From Odobenus rosmarus divergens (lineage: Eukaryota > Chordata > Mammalia > Carnivora > Odobenidae): a stretch of 64,000 nt of DNA. The position numbers and the translations under genes were made by a program. The stretch's first letter is position 1; every line of letters starts with the position of its first letter. This document shows, piece after piece, positions 45,196 to 56,837 of the stretch. Location: the NCBI RefSeq assembly GCF_000321225.1, contig NW_004450942.1:188223-252222 (forward strand), in the 5' to 3' direction. The notes below the pieces were generated by a model, which saw nothing but the letters and a program-made list of their open reading frames with translations, was not told the DNA's origin and made no database searches.

Positions 45196-45224
45196 AGCCA
45201 TTAGATATAAACTCCATTACAATA

Positions 45225-45805
45225 TTTAATTAATTTTCACACTATCCCTAAAAGGTAGGCTTCATTATAATGGGTATACCTTGGAGATATTGCATGTTAA
45301 GTTCTAGACCACTACAATAAATGAGTCAAACAAATTTTCGGTTCCCCAATGTGTATAAAATTATGTTTACACTATATTGTAGGCTAGTAAGTGTGCAATA
45401 GCATTATGTCTAAAAAATGTACATATCTTAATTAAAAATACTTTATTGCTAAAAAATGCTAGCCATCATCTAAGCTTTCAGTGAATCATAATCACTGATC
45501 ACAGATCACCACAACAAATATAATAATAATGAAAAAGTTTGAAAAACTGCAAGCACTACCAAAATGTGATGCAGAGATAGACACAAAGTGAGCAAATGCT
45601 GTTGGAAAAATGAACCAATAGACTTGCTCATTGCCGGGTTGCCACAAAACTTGTTTGTAAAAAGCACAGTATCTTTGAATCACAATAAAACAATAAAACA
45701 AAGTAAACCTGTAGCCCTTATTTTATAGGTAATGATACCGAAGTTAAATATGACTTGCCAAAAGTCACAGAATAGCTGAAAGACAGAGTCCGGCCTCAGA
45801 TATAG
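45225..45805 (-). mobile_element. MIR split by a Tigger
   Basis: Left part 'ttaattttcacactatccct' and 'aaaaggtaggcttcatt' (to 45270). Right part 'ccttattttataggtaatga' and 'gccaaaagtcacagaatag' (from 45712). The two join naturally when the Tigger is removed. Confidence 0.75.
45271..45711. mobile_element. Tigger1-like non-autonomous DNA transposon
   Basis: Termini 'tgggtataccttggagatat' and 'acaaagtaaacctg'. Internal 'atgtttacactatattgtag', 'gtgcaatagcattatgtcta', 'acttgctcattgccgggttg'. Same internal-deletion derivative as 31489-32629, about 440 bp, with TA after the right end. Confidence 0.88.
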
Positions 45806-47209
45806 GCCTTCTGCAGAGTTCCTTCCCTCGGTATAGCTGAACATCAATCCAACAAAACAGAGCCACCTAAATTCCATGGACATAATGGATAATTCCAGAT
45901 GCTCCATTAATCACATTACTATATACATGAAACATGTCTACTAAAGTATCTAAAATTTAAATTTAAAGCCGGGATTCTTCTACCATCTGCATCAGACTAT
46001 TTAATATACAGACTAAAATCACTCTGGGGATGTGAATATGTGAGATAACTGAAGACAATGTCTACCAAATGCTTTGTAGCTGAGGAAAAATGAACAAATT
46101 CATGAATTAGACTCTGCTTATTCTGAAATTCCAAAGAGTCAGTATTAGTCATCTACTTTAGGGACTTCCATCTTGAACAGAGACTTCTTATTTGAAAATG
46201 TAAGTGAAGCTATCCCCGAGGGGGGGATGCAAGACTTGTGAAAATTAAAAGGTGTGAAGAGTAACTATATTTAGAAAGTTAGGTTAAGAAATCAACATTC
46301 AATTTGTTTGCTGAGATGGTAAACTGAAAATAAATGCATGAGTGTTTTCCTTCTTTCTAGTATACCAGAAAACATAGAGAGATATAAATGCAATTTCCAC
46401 CCATGCACTGTGCTAATAGCCTCTGAAGTGTGCTCCTTTTTCTCAGTACAGCACGCAGGTACAGGGGATGCTCATATTACGTGGAAAATTGCATAGTGCA
46501 TAGTAGCCCTCAAAAAATGTCCATCTGTTGAAAATGTCCCTCTTCCAAGATTCGGTTTCTTCATCTGTAGAATGAGGATGTGGCCCAAGGAGGTAAGCAT
46601 GTGCTTTTACTACCTTTCCTTGTAGTGGACACTTTCCACCATGACACTTTCCCTTTGATCCCAGACTCTACCTTAGACCCTTTTTTGAAACAGTACCTTG
46701 GATCTTCTACCAGTTACTCATAGTTGGCCCTTGAGAAGAAACAATTTATCCTTTGCTAGGCAAGTATATCCTGCTCTCCAACCTCTGAAATTTATGACTC
46801 CATGATCGCAAAACCATGGAAATCTTTAACCTAAATTCTTCTTAAAATGTTGTCACTTTAACAAAAGAAAAATGATTTTAGCAGCAACTGCACGAAACTA
46901 CCCACCTTGGACTCAACTGGGTGATTAATTACTTAAGTACTAATTATCACTTCATTCTTCACTGGGGTGTTTATAGCATCTTCATATATTTAGCATGTAG
47001 AAAGCACTTTAGCTCTTTTGAATGACAAGGTGAGCAGAAATCCCTCTCTATTAAAATTGTCTCTATAATTTGTGAGTCATAACAAGTCATGTTTTTATCC
47101 AGACTTGAGTCATCAAACTAAAAAGTCAAGATGTAAGAAATGGTGCCACTAGATATAAAGGGCTGGGTGGCAGAAGGCAAGGGAGAATACCAGTAAATAA
47201 AAGCATAGC
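45806..47209. other. Unassigned sequence
   Basis: Only a MIR scrap at about 46545-46580 ('tttcttcatctgtagaatga') is recognisable. Confidence 0.45.
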
Positions 47210-47319
47210 CTTTGAACAGTAAGAACTGTGTGCAAAACATTGTGTTAGGCCTTTAAGGAGCTCAAACCAGAGTGTGACAGTGTCTATTCTTCAGGAACCC
47301 ATTGTCTAGATGGATAAAT

Positions 47320-47338
47320 ACAAATATCAGTACTCATG
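47320..47338. repeat. SINE target-site duplication, left copy
   Basis: 19 bp identical to 47527-47545. Confidence 0.93.
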
Positions 47339-47526
47339 GGGCGCCTGGGTGGCTCAGTTGTTAAGCGTCTGCCTTCGGCTCTGGTCATGATCCCAGGGTC
47401 CTGGGATCGAGCCCCGCATCGGGCTCCCCTGCTCTGTGAGGAGCCTCCTTCTCCTTCTCCCTCACTTGTGCTTTCTAACTCTCTCTCTGTATCACTCCAA
47501 TAAATAAATAAAATCTTTAAAAAAAA
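47339..47526 (+). mobile_element. CAN SINE, young
   Basis: 'gcgcctgggtggctcagttg', intact B-box region 'gggatcgagccccgcatc', short CT region, (aaat)n and A tail. The CpGs in the head are preserved, and the flanking duplication is perfect. Confidence 0.95.
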
Positions 47527-47639
47527 ACAAATATCAGTACTCATGCTAAATGTCAGACATGTAGCAGGATATGCTGCAGAGATTTGGAGGAGAGAAAGGT
47601 TAAAGTGGGCTGGGGCTTGGACAAAGAACTTAAAGACAG

Positions 47640-47735
47640 CCCCTAGAGGATAGAGGACCCATTTATGTAACCTGTAACCTCTAGCTAAGTGCCTGGTACA
47701 TAGTTGATGCTAAAGAAATGTTTGGAGAACCCAAC
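47640..47735 (+). mobile_element. L2 3' tail
   Basis: 'ctaagtgcctggtacatagt' and 'gatgctaaagaaatg' are the L2 3' terminus. Confidence 0.6.
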
Positions 47736-47899
47736 AGACATAAGATTCACTTAGTCAAGTAAAGAAGAGGACATCAGAGTTGGGTGCATAGCAAAAGCAA
47801 GCCAGGGGTGGTTGCTCCTGGCGAACTCTGGAACACAAAAAGCAGACCTGGAGCAGGAGTTCCAAAAGGTGAGAAGAAAATAATTCTCTTTCCAAACTC
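47736..47899. other. Unassigned sequence
   Basis: Nothing recognised. Confidence 0.5.
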
Positions 47900-48640
47900 T
47901 CTCCTTTTAAAAATTTTACCTATGGCTCAAAAACACCTTCTGTACCACAGACTCCCATTTGTTACTTAAATTCCACTCCAACAAACTTTTGCACTCTCCT
48001 GAGACAGCCATGGGACATCTCCCTTTGAATATCCCACTGTGTCCTCAAAGTCGAGTAGTCTAAAGCTCTTCTCTTAAACTCCCTCCTGATCTTCCTTTCT
48101 TTAATACTAAGAGCACCTTCACACCAGACTGGAAACTGTATTCGCATCTTTAACCTCCTCCTCCTTAGACATATTCCAGCTGATTCTCCATTAGTTCCTT
48201 TTGTGGTTACCTATACCCTATTTTCACTGACAGTCCCTCATGGCATCCAAGGTTCATATCTCCCTGGGTCTCCTTTGATCAATTATATTTGATTTCATGA
48301 TCTTCAGCCTGGACCCAATGCAATCCCTTCTATCATATAAACCTCCCAACAGAACAACTTGCGTCATAACATCTTTCGAGCATGCACTTATTACCCTGAG
48401 TATGCAGCTATTATATGCCCAGCTCTGACTATTCTGATCACCATCCCCTATACACATACACACAGAATCAGAAATAATTTCTCCTTCTTCCTTTGGATCA
48501 TATTTATCTGGTCTCCCCTTTACAATTTGTGAGCTATGTGGAACCATAGTCATGTTTGTCATAGTATCATGTGAAGCACCCTAGCACACAGCCTTACATA
48601 TAGCTGGTGCTCAATCAGTGTTTGTGGCAAAAAAACTGAA
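47900..48640 (+). mobile_element. L2 LINE relic, ORF part to 3' end
   Basis: 'gggacatctccctttgaata', 'cccactgtgtcctcaaagtc', 'actccctcctgatcttcctt', and the 3' end 'cctagcacacagccttacat' with 'gtgctcaatcagtgtt'. Antisense frames at 47962-48147 and 48254-48562 are chance. Confidence 0.6.
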
Positions 48641-48649
48641 ATTAATGCA

Positions 48650-48850
48650 GGATTCCAGGATGATCCAGCTAGAGAATCCTAAATGCCAGGTTAAGGTATT
48701 TGGCCTTCATTCTACAGGAATTTGAGAGGCCTTGAAAGCCTTAGGTTTATTAAGAACCACCTGCAAGCCTATGAATTAGGAAGATTGTTCTGGCATCAAT
48801 AGAATAATCTGAAGGGAAGAATCCTCTGAGTAGAAAGAGCCTTGATTTTC
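48650..48850 (-). mobile_element. Possible L2 fragment
   Basis: 'aatgccaggttaaggtattt' and 'ggccttcattctacaggaat' recall a reverse L2 segment. Weak. Confidence 0.3.
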
Positions 48851-49694
48851 TGAAGAATTGTGATACTTTAGATGAATGAAAATTGGTTAACAGAAAATAA
48901 TAACTAGAAACATCAAAATGAAAATTGAGAAAAAATAAGTCTATCACATATAGAGTGTCCCAATAATTCTAAAGGATCACATGAAGTACTTTCCAGTTGT
49001 CTGTGGTAATCAGGAAGAGTGGATAGTGTTAATATAAAACCATCTTAAATTTTTTCTGGATTAAAGAATAGTAAAAATAAATAAACTATATAACTATGTG
49101 ATAAAAGAAATAAATCTGTTACATCAGGATCTCTCTCTCCCATACACTCATCATCATCATCATCATCTAAGGCTAGAAAAAGTAAATTCAAAAAGTGGTT
49201 TAGCTTAATTTATTTGCCCTGACCATCAGGTATATGTGAATATGGAAAGGGTTACAGAAAATTCAAAAAGAAAAAAGGTAAACTAAGATCTGCAGATATA
49301 CTACAGAATGTATCACCAGACTCCAGGTGAATTAGAAAGTTGTGCCATCCCCATAGTCACATGACAATTACACTGGGCCAAAACTCTCACTGATTCTTCA
49401 CCTTGGCCACAAAACTTGGCCCTGTTCTCTAGGGAACTAGGTGGGTATAAGAGTGAATGAAGAGTCCCTCCAATGTCCTGATATGAGTGATGAGAGAAAG
49501 GATATGCTGACCATCTGTGTTTGGAAATAGACTCTCTTTTATCTCAAAACAAGGTTTATCAAGCTTAGGGATGCACATTTCCCAGCAACTGCTTTCCAAA
49601 CCACCAGTTTCTCTTGTTGTTGTTGTTGCTGTTGTTGCTGTTTTTATTCAGAGACGTGCTTCGACCATTTAGTTATATATATCTATATCACTAT
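48851..49694. other. Unassigned, with two trinucleotide runs
   Basis: (TCA)n at 49149-49167 and an interrupted (TTG)n at 49613-49641; otherwise nothing recognised. Confidence 0.55.
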
Positions 49695-50110
49695 AGTTAA
49701 GAGGATCCAGTGGTGAACCAGACAGACTTGATCCCAGTCCTCATGATATTACAGTGTAGCCAAGAGGACAGACATCCTGCAATTAAGTACCATAAGTTGC
49801 AATGAGTGTGGTGACTGGGGAAGTACAACAGGACCTCATGGGGTAGCCAGTGGGTGTGTGGGGGTGGGAGAGGGAGACTATCCAAAACTAGCCTAGCACA
49901 TCAGAAAATACCTCCTTCTGGAACTGATGTTTAAGCTGAGACCACAGAAGATAAATTGGTGAGGAAACATCCAGCCAAGGAAATGCTCTGTGCAAAGGTC
50001 AGATGTTCTGAGAAAATGGAAGAAGCTCCGTGTGGCTGGAATATTGAAAATAGGGTAAAGAATTATGAGAATTGAGAGGTGAGAATATTAAGAGGGCATA
50101 TGACCTTCTG
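49695..50110 (-). mobile_element. L2 LINE 3' region
   Basis: 'ccagtcctcatgatattaca', 'gatgtttaagctgagaccac', 'aaatgctctgtgcaaaggtc', and 'ctccgtgtggctggaatatt' in reverse L2 order. Confidence 0.75.
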
Positions 50111-50669
50111 AGTGCATGAAATCCTTGATGTTCTTAAAACAGAGGTTTGACAGTGTCGTATTTATCACTGATAAAAGTTATCTGGAAGGGAAATGAACTA
50201 GATGAGGAGCCAACAAATGAGGATGGCATCATCTTCCTCTGCAATTTTGAAATAATTCCTTCAATGATGCGTACATGGTCTCCCTGGTTTGATTTAAAAC
50301 TATCTAAACTGTTGGCCTCAAAATATCTCAACATCTCGTTGGCTTAGAGATTATGTCTGCATTAGCAACTACTAGTTATTTTGGGTGATGCTATGAAAAA
50401 GCCAGTAGAACCTGGGGAATTCTCTTATTCACTCACTCACTTATCCAGATATGCACAAGTAAATAAGACCAAGACATGAGTGAACAAACAATTCCAATAC
50501 AACTGGATGACAGCTGAAACAGAGAAAGGATTTTCAAGTCATTGAATGAGTCAGAGGGAAAACTAATCCTTTTTGGGGATGTCAAAAAAATGCTTTCAAA
50601 AAAAGTGATGCTTGAGCAGTGTATTTAATAAAAATCATGTTAGTGTCAATATTTTGAATAACAGTATTA
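50111..50669. other. Unassigned sequence
   Basis: Frames on both strands at 50134-50347 overlap one another and have no domain. Confidence 0.45.
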
Positions 50670-50890
50670 TGAATAATAAGAACAATTATTGATGAAGTGC
50701 TGACTGCTAAGTCACAAAGTAATTTTTCTTACATTATCTTATTATTCACCATGAGAGCCCTAAAAAGTAGGTATTTGTAAGTTGTTTTGCAGATGAAAGA
50801 ACCAGAGACATACATTATTAGGCAACAAGGTAAATAGTTCAGCTTTTGTATCCAAATCCAAAGTCTGATCTCTTTCTACTGCACTGTGCT
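50670..50890 (-). mobile_element. MIR SINE
   Basis: 'ttcttacattatcttattat', 'ccctaaaaagtaggtatttg', 'ttgcagatgaaagaaccaga', 'gatctctttctactgcactg' in reverse order. Confidence 0.8.
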
Positions 50891-50909
50891 TCTAGGATTT
50901 AACCAGGTG

Positions 50910-51300
50910 AACAGAGATAGAAAAAGTATTCCAGGTAGATGGAACAATGTGAGTGAAGGCATGCAGCAAAAGAGAGCATGGAACATTTGGGAAATGAATG
51001 TGATTTCTCTGCATGAATAGAAGACACGTGTGCAAATGTGGTGAGCAACTAGAATAGTCAGATCCTGACCAGCCAATGGGTTGGTACTTTACTCTGAAAA
51101 CATTAGTGAGTCTTTACAGATTATTGAGCCAGAGGGTGACAAGAGTGGATTAGCATTATATAATGGTCACTCCATTGTCAATCTCATTAGAGGGAAAGCA
51201 GAAGGCAGGCAGGGAGAATGGCTGCAGGAATCCAGGGGAGAGAGTTGGGGGCCTGCACTAGGACATAGCAACAATAATAAAGAAGGTAGCTAAACAAGAA
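50910..51300 (-). mobile_element. L2 LINE fragment
   Basis: 'aagtattccaggtagatgga', 'gagccagagggtgacaagag', and 'gaatccaggggagagagttg' follow L2 upstream of the 3' end. It is next to the MIR. Confidence 0.6.
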
Positions 51301-51659
51301 AAGTGGATAGAGAAATAAGTAAGCAAAGCAGAAGGTAATTCTGAGTTTCTAATGGAAAAAAATAATTAAAATTTTGAATATTACTCTTAGGAAAGCTTTC
51401 ATTATCAAGATCATGGTAAAATCAGGTAAACAAATATATTGAGAAATATCCATTACATAACTGTGCATATACATGAAAAAGAAGCACACATTAAAGCCTT
51501 GTGTGTGTGTGTGCGCGCGCGCGCGCGCATGCTGTTTGTGTTTGTCCTCAAAATATGTGTCTACATCAATTATCACATAATAGGAAGCACTTTGGCCAAA
51601 TATATCATTAAGTCCAAAATAACCTTTCTCTGCCCAAATAAAACTCTGTCAACGGTCTA
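51301..51659. other. Unassigned sequence around a (TG)/(CG) tract
   Basis: Nothing beyond the tract at 51501-51532. Confidence 0.5.
51501..51532. repeat. Alternating (TG)n(CG)n tract, Z-DNA-prone
   Basis: 32 bases of strict purine-pyrimidine alternation: about six GT units, then about eight GC units. The CpG-dense half is unusual in an otherwise CpG-depleted setting. Confidence 0.93.
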
Positions 51660-52602
51660 AACATCTAGCATATCCGAAAAGCAGATATTATTTTGACAAT
51701 TTATTACAAATGAATTTCATTTTCACATAATAATATCCCTAAATTCCAACTACAATGCTTCATCCATAGACAAAAGTCGAAAGCAATGATTCTGAATAAT
51801 TTCAAAGCCCTGGAAATCAATCTTGCTAGAACTCGAGGAAGCTTTCTCACTGCTGTCATTTAAAAGGAAACAATAAGAAATTGGGAGATACATATAATAA
51901 GTTGCTTTGGGATGGGGTATATTATTTCACTGAACCTCTCTGCTTCTCTGTTTTTATGACCTTGATTTTCTATTTACATTTTCTCATGCTCTTGTGGAAA
52001 GAGTCAGAGGCTAAAAGAAATCAACAAAAAATGTTCTAAGTACTGACAATGGCTAGATAAGGAGAAGTGTGCTTGGTCCAGAGGCAAAGTGGGTAAGAGA
52101 ACACTATAATGAGTTAGCAACTGCTTGTCTCTACCTCTCAAAAAAAGCATTCATTTGTATGTTTTCCTCCACAATATCAAAAGCCCTTGAAACCAAGGAC
52201 CAGGCTTAATTACGACCTTCTCTCTCCTTAGCACCTATCACGGGTCTTGATCCAGACACTGTGACTTGTTGGTCATTGTTTCTCACCTCAGCACAGGGAC
52301 AGGAGTTTAATGTCCAGGCTCATCAATAGTCAGTGTACAATGTCACAATCTCCTCCCATAGCATTTGAGAGAGAGAGCTCTACGGTGAGACTTTGATACA
52401 TAATTTGTCTTGTACTGGAAAGACAACATTTTACATTTGGTAACATTACATCATATTTATATCTAGGTTTACTGGAATTTTACAAGCAACTATAATCTGT
52501 GCCATTGCTTCTAGTTTAGAATATTATAATGTAAACGGAATACTGTCTGACTGGTTGTCTAAGGGTTTATGTTTATGATTATTCAGGTAAACCTCTGCAA
52601 GT
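51660..52602. other. Unassigned, with an L2 tail
   Basis: 52170-52250 ('caaggaccaggcttaattac') is a weak forward L2 piece. The rest is AT-rich and unique. Confidence 0.45.
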
Positions 52603-53545
52603 AGTTTTTTTTTTTTTAATTGCGGTAAAATAAACATAACATAAAATTTACCACCTTAACCATTTTTAAGTGCACACTACAGTAGCATTAGGTATGTTCA
52701 CATTGCTGTGCAATCATCACTACTATTTATTTCCAGAACTTTTCCATCATCCCAAACTGAAATTCTGCATGCATTAAACAATAACTCCCCATTCATCCCT
52801 ACCCAAACCACTGGTAACCACCATTCTACTCCCTGTGTCTATGAATTTGAATACTTTAGGCATCTCATATAAGTGGAATCCCACGATATTTCTCTTTTTG
52901 TGTCTGGTTTATTTCACTTACAATACTCTTCTCAAGGTTTATCTACGTTGTAACAGAATTTCATTCATTTTTTTAAATTTCATTCATTTTTAAGGCTGAA
53001 TAATATTCCAATGTGTGTGTGTGTGTGTGTGTGTGTACCATGTTATCCATTCATCTATTAATGGCCGTTTAGGGTGTGGCCACCTTTTGGTTTTTGTGAA
53101 TAACGCTGCTGTGAAAATCGCTGTACAAATATCTGTTCTAGTCCTTGCTTTAAGTTCTTTTGGATAAATACCTAGAAGTGGAATTTCTGAATCATATGGT
53201 AATTCTGTGTTTAATTTTTTTTTTTGAGGAACCACCACATTTTTTTCCATAGTGGCTGCTCCATTTTACATTCCCACCAGCAGTACACAAGAGTTCCAAT
53301 TTATTCACATTCTTGACAACAATTATTATTGCTCTTTGGTTTGTTTGGGGTTTTTTTGCTAAGAGTTAAAATGATGGGTATGAAGTGGGATCTCACTGTG
53401 GTTCTGGTTTGTATTTCCCTAATTGTTAGTGATGTTGAGCATCTTTTCATGTCTTTATTAGTTATTTGTAGATCTTCTTTGGAGAAATATCTATTCAAGT
53501 CTTTTGTCCTTTTTTTAACTGGGTTATTTTTTGTTGTTGAGTTCT
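52603..53545 (-). mobile_element. Old L1 (L1M-type) 3' end, 5'-truncated
   Basis: From poly-T: 'taaacataacataaaattta', 'gtgcaatcatcactactatt', 'ggtaaccaccattctactcc', 'gctgaataatattccaatg', 'ctagaagtggaatttctgaa', 'gtggctgctccattttacat', 'gatgttgagcatcttttcat'. The frames at 53250-52990 and 53498-53301 are decayed ORF2 C-terminus ('SEIPLLGIYPKE'-like). Confidence 0.85.
53012..53036. repeat. (TG)n microsatellite inside the L1M
   Basis: Twelve to thirteen TG units at the point where L1M usually has a TA/TG-rich 'atgtatgtata' stretch. It probably grew from that sequence. Confidence 0.9.
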
Positions 53546-53582
53546 AAGCAGCTTTTCACAACAAGGAAAAAATTCCTTGAAA

Positions 53583-53787
53583 CAGAGGTTGGCAAACTAT
53601 GACAATGGGTTGTCTATTGTAAATAAAGTCTTATCAGATCACAGCCCACGTTCATCGGTCAATGCACTGTCTACAGCTACTTTGATACTGTGAAGGCAGA
53701 GTTGAATGACAACTATAGAGACCATATGTACCGCGAAGCCTAAAATATTTACTACCTGGCCTTTTACATAAAAAGTTTGTCAATCAC
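53583..53787 (-). mobile_element. MER3-like hAT DNA transposon, split by a SINE near its end
   Basis: 'cagaggttggcaaact' terminus, 'gtaaataaagtcttatcaga', 'agaccatatgtaccgcgaag', 'cctaaaatatttactacctg', 'aagtttgtcaatcac'. The last bases of the element lie just beyond the SINE at 53998-54000. The family name is from memory. Confidence 0.7.
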
Positions 53788-53979
53788 GGGGTGCCTGGGT
53801 GGCTCAGTCGTTAAGCGTCTGCCTTTGGCTCAGGTCATGATCCCAGGGTCCTGAGATTGAGCCCCGCATCGGGCTCCCCGCTCTGCGGGAAGCCTGCTTC
53901 TCCCTCTCCCACTCCCCCTGCCTGTGTTCCCTCTCTCGCTGTGTGTCTGTCTGTCAAATAAATAAATAAAATCTTAAAA
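53788..53979 (+). mobile_element. CAN SINE, long-tail subfamily
   Basis: 'ggtgcctgggtggctcagtc', B-box region 'gagattgagccccgcatc', 'cccctgcctgtgttccctct', (aaat)n and A tail. An 18-bp duplication is perfect: 53770-53787 and 53980-53997. Confidence 0.95.
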
Positions 53980-54119
53980 AAAAAGTTTGTCAATCACTCT
54001 TCTAAAGATGTCATCTGGATGGGCTATTTTTGAAAAAATACCTGGGGCTAAGAATCATAATTTTGTTCTTTTATGATATTTTGTCTGCATAAGGTAGTCT
54101 ATGATCAGCCCTATGGTTT

Positions 54120-54290
54120 AGGGTTGCCAGATAAAACATGCCCAGTTATATTTGAATTTCTGATAAACAACAAATAATGTTTTCGTATAAGCATATCCCA
54201 AATATTTCATGGGTCATACTTACCCTAAAACGTTATTTGTTGTTTATGTGAATAGCAAATTTAACTGGGTGCCCTGTATTTTTGTTTACC
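54120..54290. mobile_element. Palindromic DNA-transposon-like repeat, fuller copy
   Basis: 'gggttgccagataaaacatg' at one end; 'caaataatgttttcgtataa' and 'acgttatttgttgtttatgt' are inverted partners around the middle; 'actgggtgccctgtattttt' closes it. Same family as 2641-2757. Confidence 0.6.
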
Positions 54291-55244
54291 TGCCGTGACA
54301 ATCATACTATGGTTTCATAAAATTGGGGTCAGTAATGAGCCCCAAAGTTTTGGGGGAGCAGGAATAGTTTTGACAGGTTTTACCTCTTTTCCACATCTAC
54401 AAGCATTTTTTCTGCTGTTCTCTCTGCTTGAAAGGCCTTTTTCCATGTTGCCTGGTCAACTCCTTAGACTCCGAACCATTTGAAGCCTTTATTGACACAC
54501 CCCAGGTGAAGGCAGATGCCCTTTCTCTATGATTTCACTGCACAGTGTTAATAATATAATAATTATTAATAGCAACAAGAGCTAAGATGGAGTTGCTGAT
54601 TTCTATGTGTGAAGTGCTTGAGAACATATAGTAGGTCTTCCACAAATAGTTGATGAAGAAACCTAAATCAAATAGGATGATGAATGAATTAAATCCCTGA
54701 TGGGCATTCCTTTCTGCCTCTTTAATTATCCTATACAACCCAGACTCATTTCCAGCTGATTAAGAAATTGCATGACATTTGTTTCTGGACCATATCTCCA
54801 TCACTACACCCCAGGACCCTCTCCTTTAGCCTCAGACATGCAGTGTTCTTCCTGCAGCACCTAGGACTCTGGCATCCCCATGTGCCTACCTAATCCCCTC
54901 CATCAAAGTAATCCATCCTGCAGCCCAAATCCTTTGAGGTCCCAGCTTTTGCCCCTCAGTGAAAACAGGTGCTAGAAGATATGCTGCAAGTGTGTTAATT
55001 AGCTAGGGTACCCTTGCTGGTAGGTAGCACCATACATTGACATACTTGTAATGGAAAGTGCCTATGGAGGAGTCCCACAAAAGGTGTTGACTTGGGGAAG
55101 AATTTTCTGATTGAATTTTTTTGACCAGACTCAGAGGCTAAAACTAGGACTATAAATAAAGGGAAAAACTCCCCCACTTGGCTCTCCTCCAGTCTTCGCC
55201 CATTTGCCTTCTAATCCATTCCTTCCCTTACCCTGCTCTTCTGT
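54291..55244. other. Unassigned, with a MIR tail
   Basis: 54600-54660 ('gaagtgcttgagaacatata', 'gtaggtcttccacaaata') is a forward MIR/L2 tail. Nothing else named. Confidence 0.4.
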
Positions 55245-55635
55245 CCACTGTTCTGGGGCTGGCTTTATAAGCTACATTTCTCAAGCTTCCCTGGCAAGTG
55301 GCTTCCCATTAGGTTCAGCCAGTGGGAGGCTCTGGTGGGAGAAGCCAAGGTATTTGTCTTCTTCCCTCTCTGTCACAGGCAGTAGCTCTGGGAGAGGCTT
55401 TGTCTCCACCAAGATTGTAGTTTGCACCGGGCAGCCCTGGTTCCTAGGCTCTGGTGACGCTACTTACTCTGTTCTGCAAGCTTCTAAGTGACAATGGCTT
55501 CCTGCAACTGTTCAACTCTGAGGAGCCTCATCCCATTTGGCTTTTCAGCCTCCCCGCAGCCTTCTAAGAAATCGCTTCTGTTTTATTTTTGCAACTGAAT
55601 TGCTGACAAGTTCTGCTTCCTAGACTGACCCCTGT
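55245..55635 (+). mobile_element. Old interspersed repeat, class unresolved
   Basis: 'gttcagccagtgggaggctc', 'gacaatggcttcctgcaact', 'gaggagcctcatcccatttg', and 'ttctaagaaatcgcttctgt' match a common old mammalian repeat that I cannot name. The plus frame at 55204-55491 is within it. Confidence 0.4.
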
Positions 55636-55799
55636 CCGATAAAGTGGCCCTTCCGGAAAAAGGAATGCAACAGGTTTGCCAGGACAGGGTCAGAGCCAGG
55701 GGATTCCCAGAAAGTTCTGATCATGCTTGTGCTCATTCTAGATTTCAATGGGATAAGGTAGGAGGAGGAGCATTAGGGAAGAAGGACAGGGATAAAAGT

Positions 55800-56025
55800 C
55801 ACTAACATTTGTTTACCACTTGAATGCCTAAGATTTTTAATTAATCCTTAGATCATTCCTTCTCGGTAAGGGTTATTGTCCTCAAGGGTTGAAGACCAAC
55901 CTTCCAGGCAAGCAATGAGAAGCTGTTGCTTTGAAACACTGAGCTGCAATTCCAAGGTTACATAGCTAAAAAAGCCAGTACTACAATTAAAGCCTAAAAG
56001 GGTCTTTTTCCCTCTGCCCTACTGA
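55800..56025 (-). mobile_element. MIR SINE
   Basis: 'cactaacatttgtttaccac', 'taattaatccttagatcatt', 'aaggttacatagctaaaaaa', in reverse MIR order, with a small insertion in the middle. Confidence 0.6.
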
Positions 56026-56837
56026 CAGGATAATTTTTATAAATGCGAAAACTGGAACTCACAAAAATCAAATCAGATTTAAAAAAAAAAAACAGTTTGT
56101 TCAACTCTGTCATGGTTGTGAAATAATTCTTCACGTCTGGATTTTTTTTAACACTAACATATAATTAAGAATTAATGTATTATCTGCAAAACAAGTCAGA
56201 TTCATCTAGAGAGACAACTTCAGATGATACTTAGATGCTCTAAAAGGTAATGTCCTAGCCAAAATCTTATTATCTCACAGTATATCGTATAGTATTTTAT
56301 GATGTCATTCAGGGGCATTGTGAGCCTCTGGGTCTATCCACGAAGCCCTGGCTGACCTAGCTCCACCTGACCATGAAATTAGGTACATTTTTAGCTGACC
56401 ACAGGGGGCAGGTCAGTGATGGACATAAAGATCACTTAAACTCCATGGGACATTTGAACACAGAGGGTCAGCTTTTCTACTTTAGGTATCAAGTAATGTT
56501 CTATTAGTTTAGTTTAGCTCAGGTAGCTAATTCTTCTGGTGAACTCTGAGATGAAAATAGAAACTTTATGTTTTAGAGTTCAAGGTAATTCTATAATTAT
56601 TCTAACATTTCAGAGCCATTGAAAAAGCAAAGACACCGTACTTTAACATAAAAAACAATGGAAAAAAATCATAAGCCAAACATGCAAATGAATACTGTTT
56701 TAACCACCTAATATATATACTAGAGAATGTATGTACGCAGTATATGTACTAAAAATAACTAGAGCTAAATGGATCCTTAACTTTATAAAAGAAGACATTT
56801 TGACCAAAGGAAGTCAAGGTACATACACAGGATATAT
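56026..56837. other. Unassigned sequence
   Basis: A-run at about 56080-56091; otherwise nothing recognised. Confidence 0.45.

Larger units (their letters stand above)
47210..47600 (-). mobile_element. L2-like 3' end, split by a SINE
   Basis: 'tgtgcaaaacattgtgttag', 'ggaacccattgtctagatgg', then past the SINE 'ctaaatgtcagacatgtagc', consistent with an L2/CR1-like terminus in reverse. Confidence 0.4.

Noticed and set aside
49149..49167. Trinucleotide run as a CRISPR-like or other array
   Set aside because: Simple (TCA)n microsatellite; there are no spaced repeats anywhere in the window, and the genome is mammalian.
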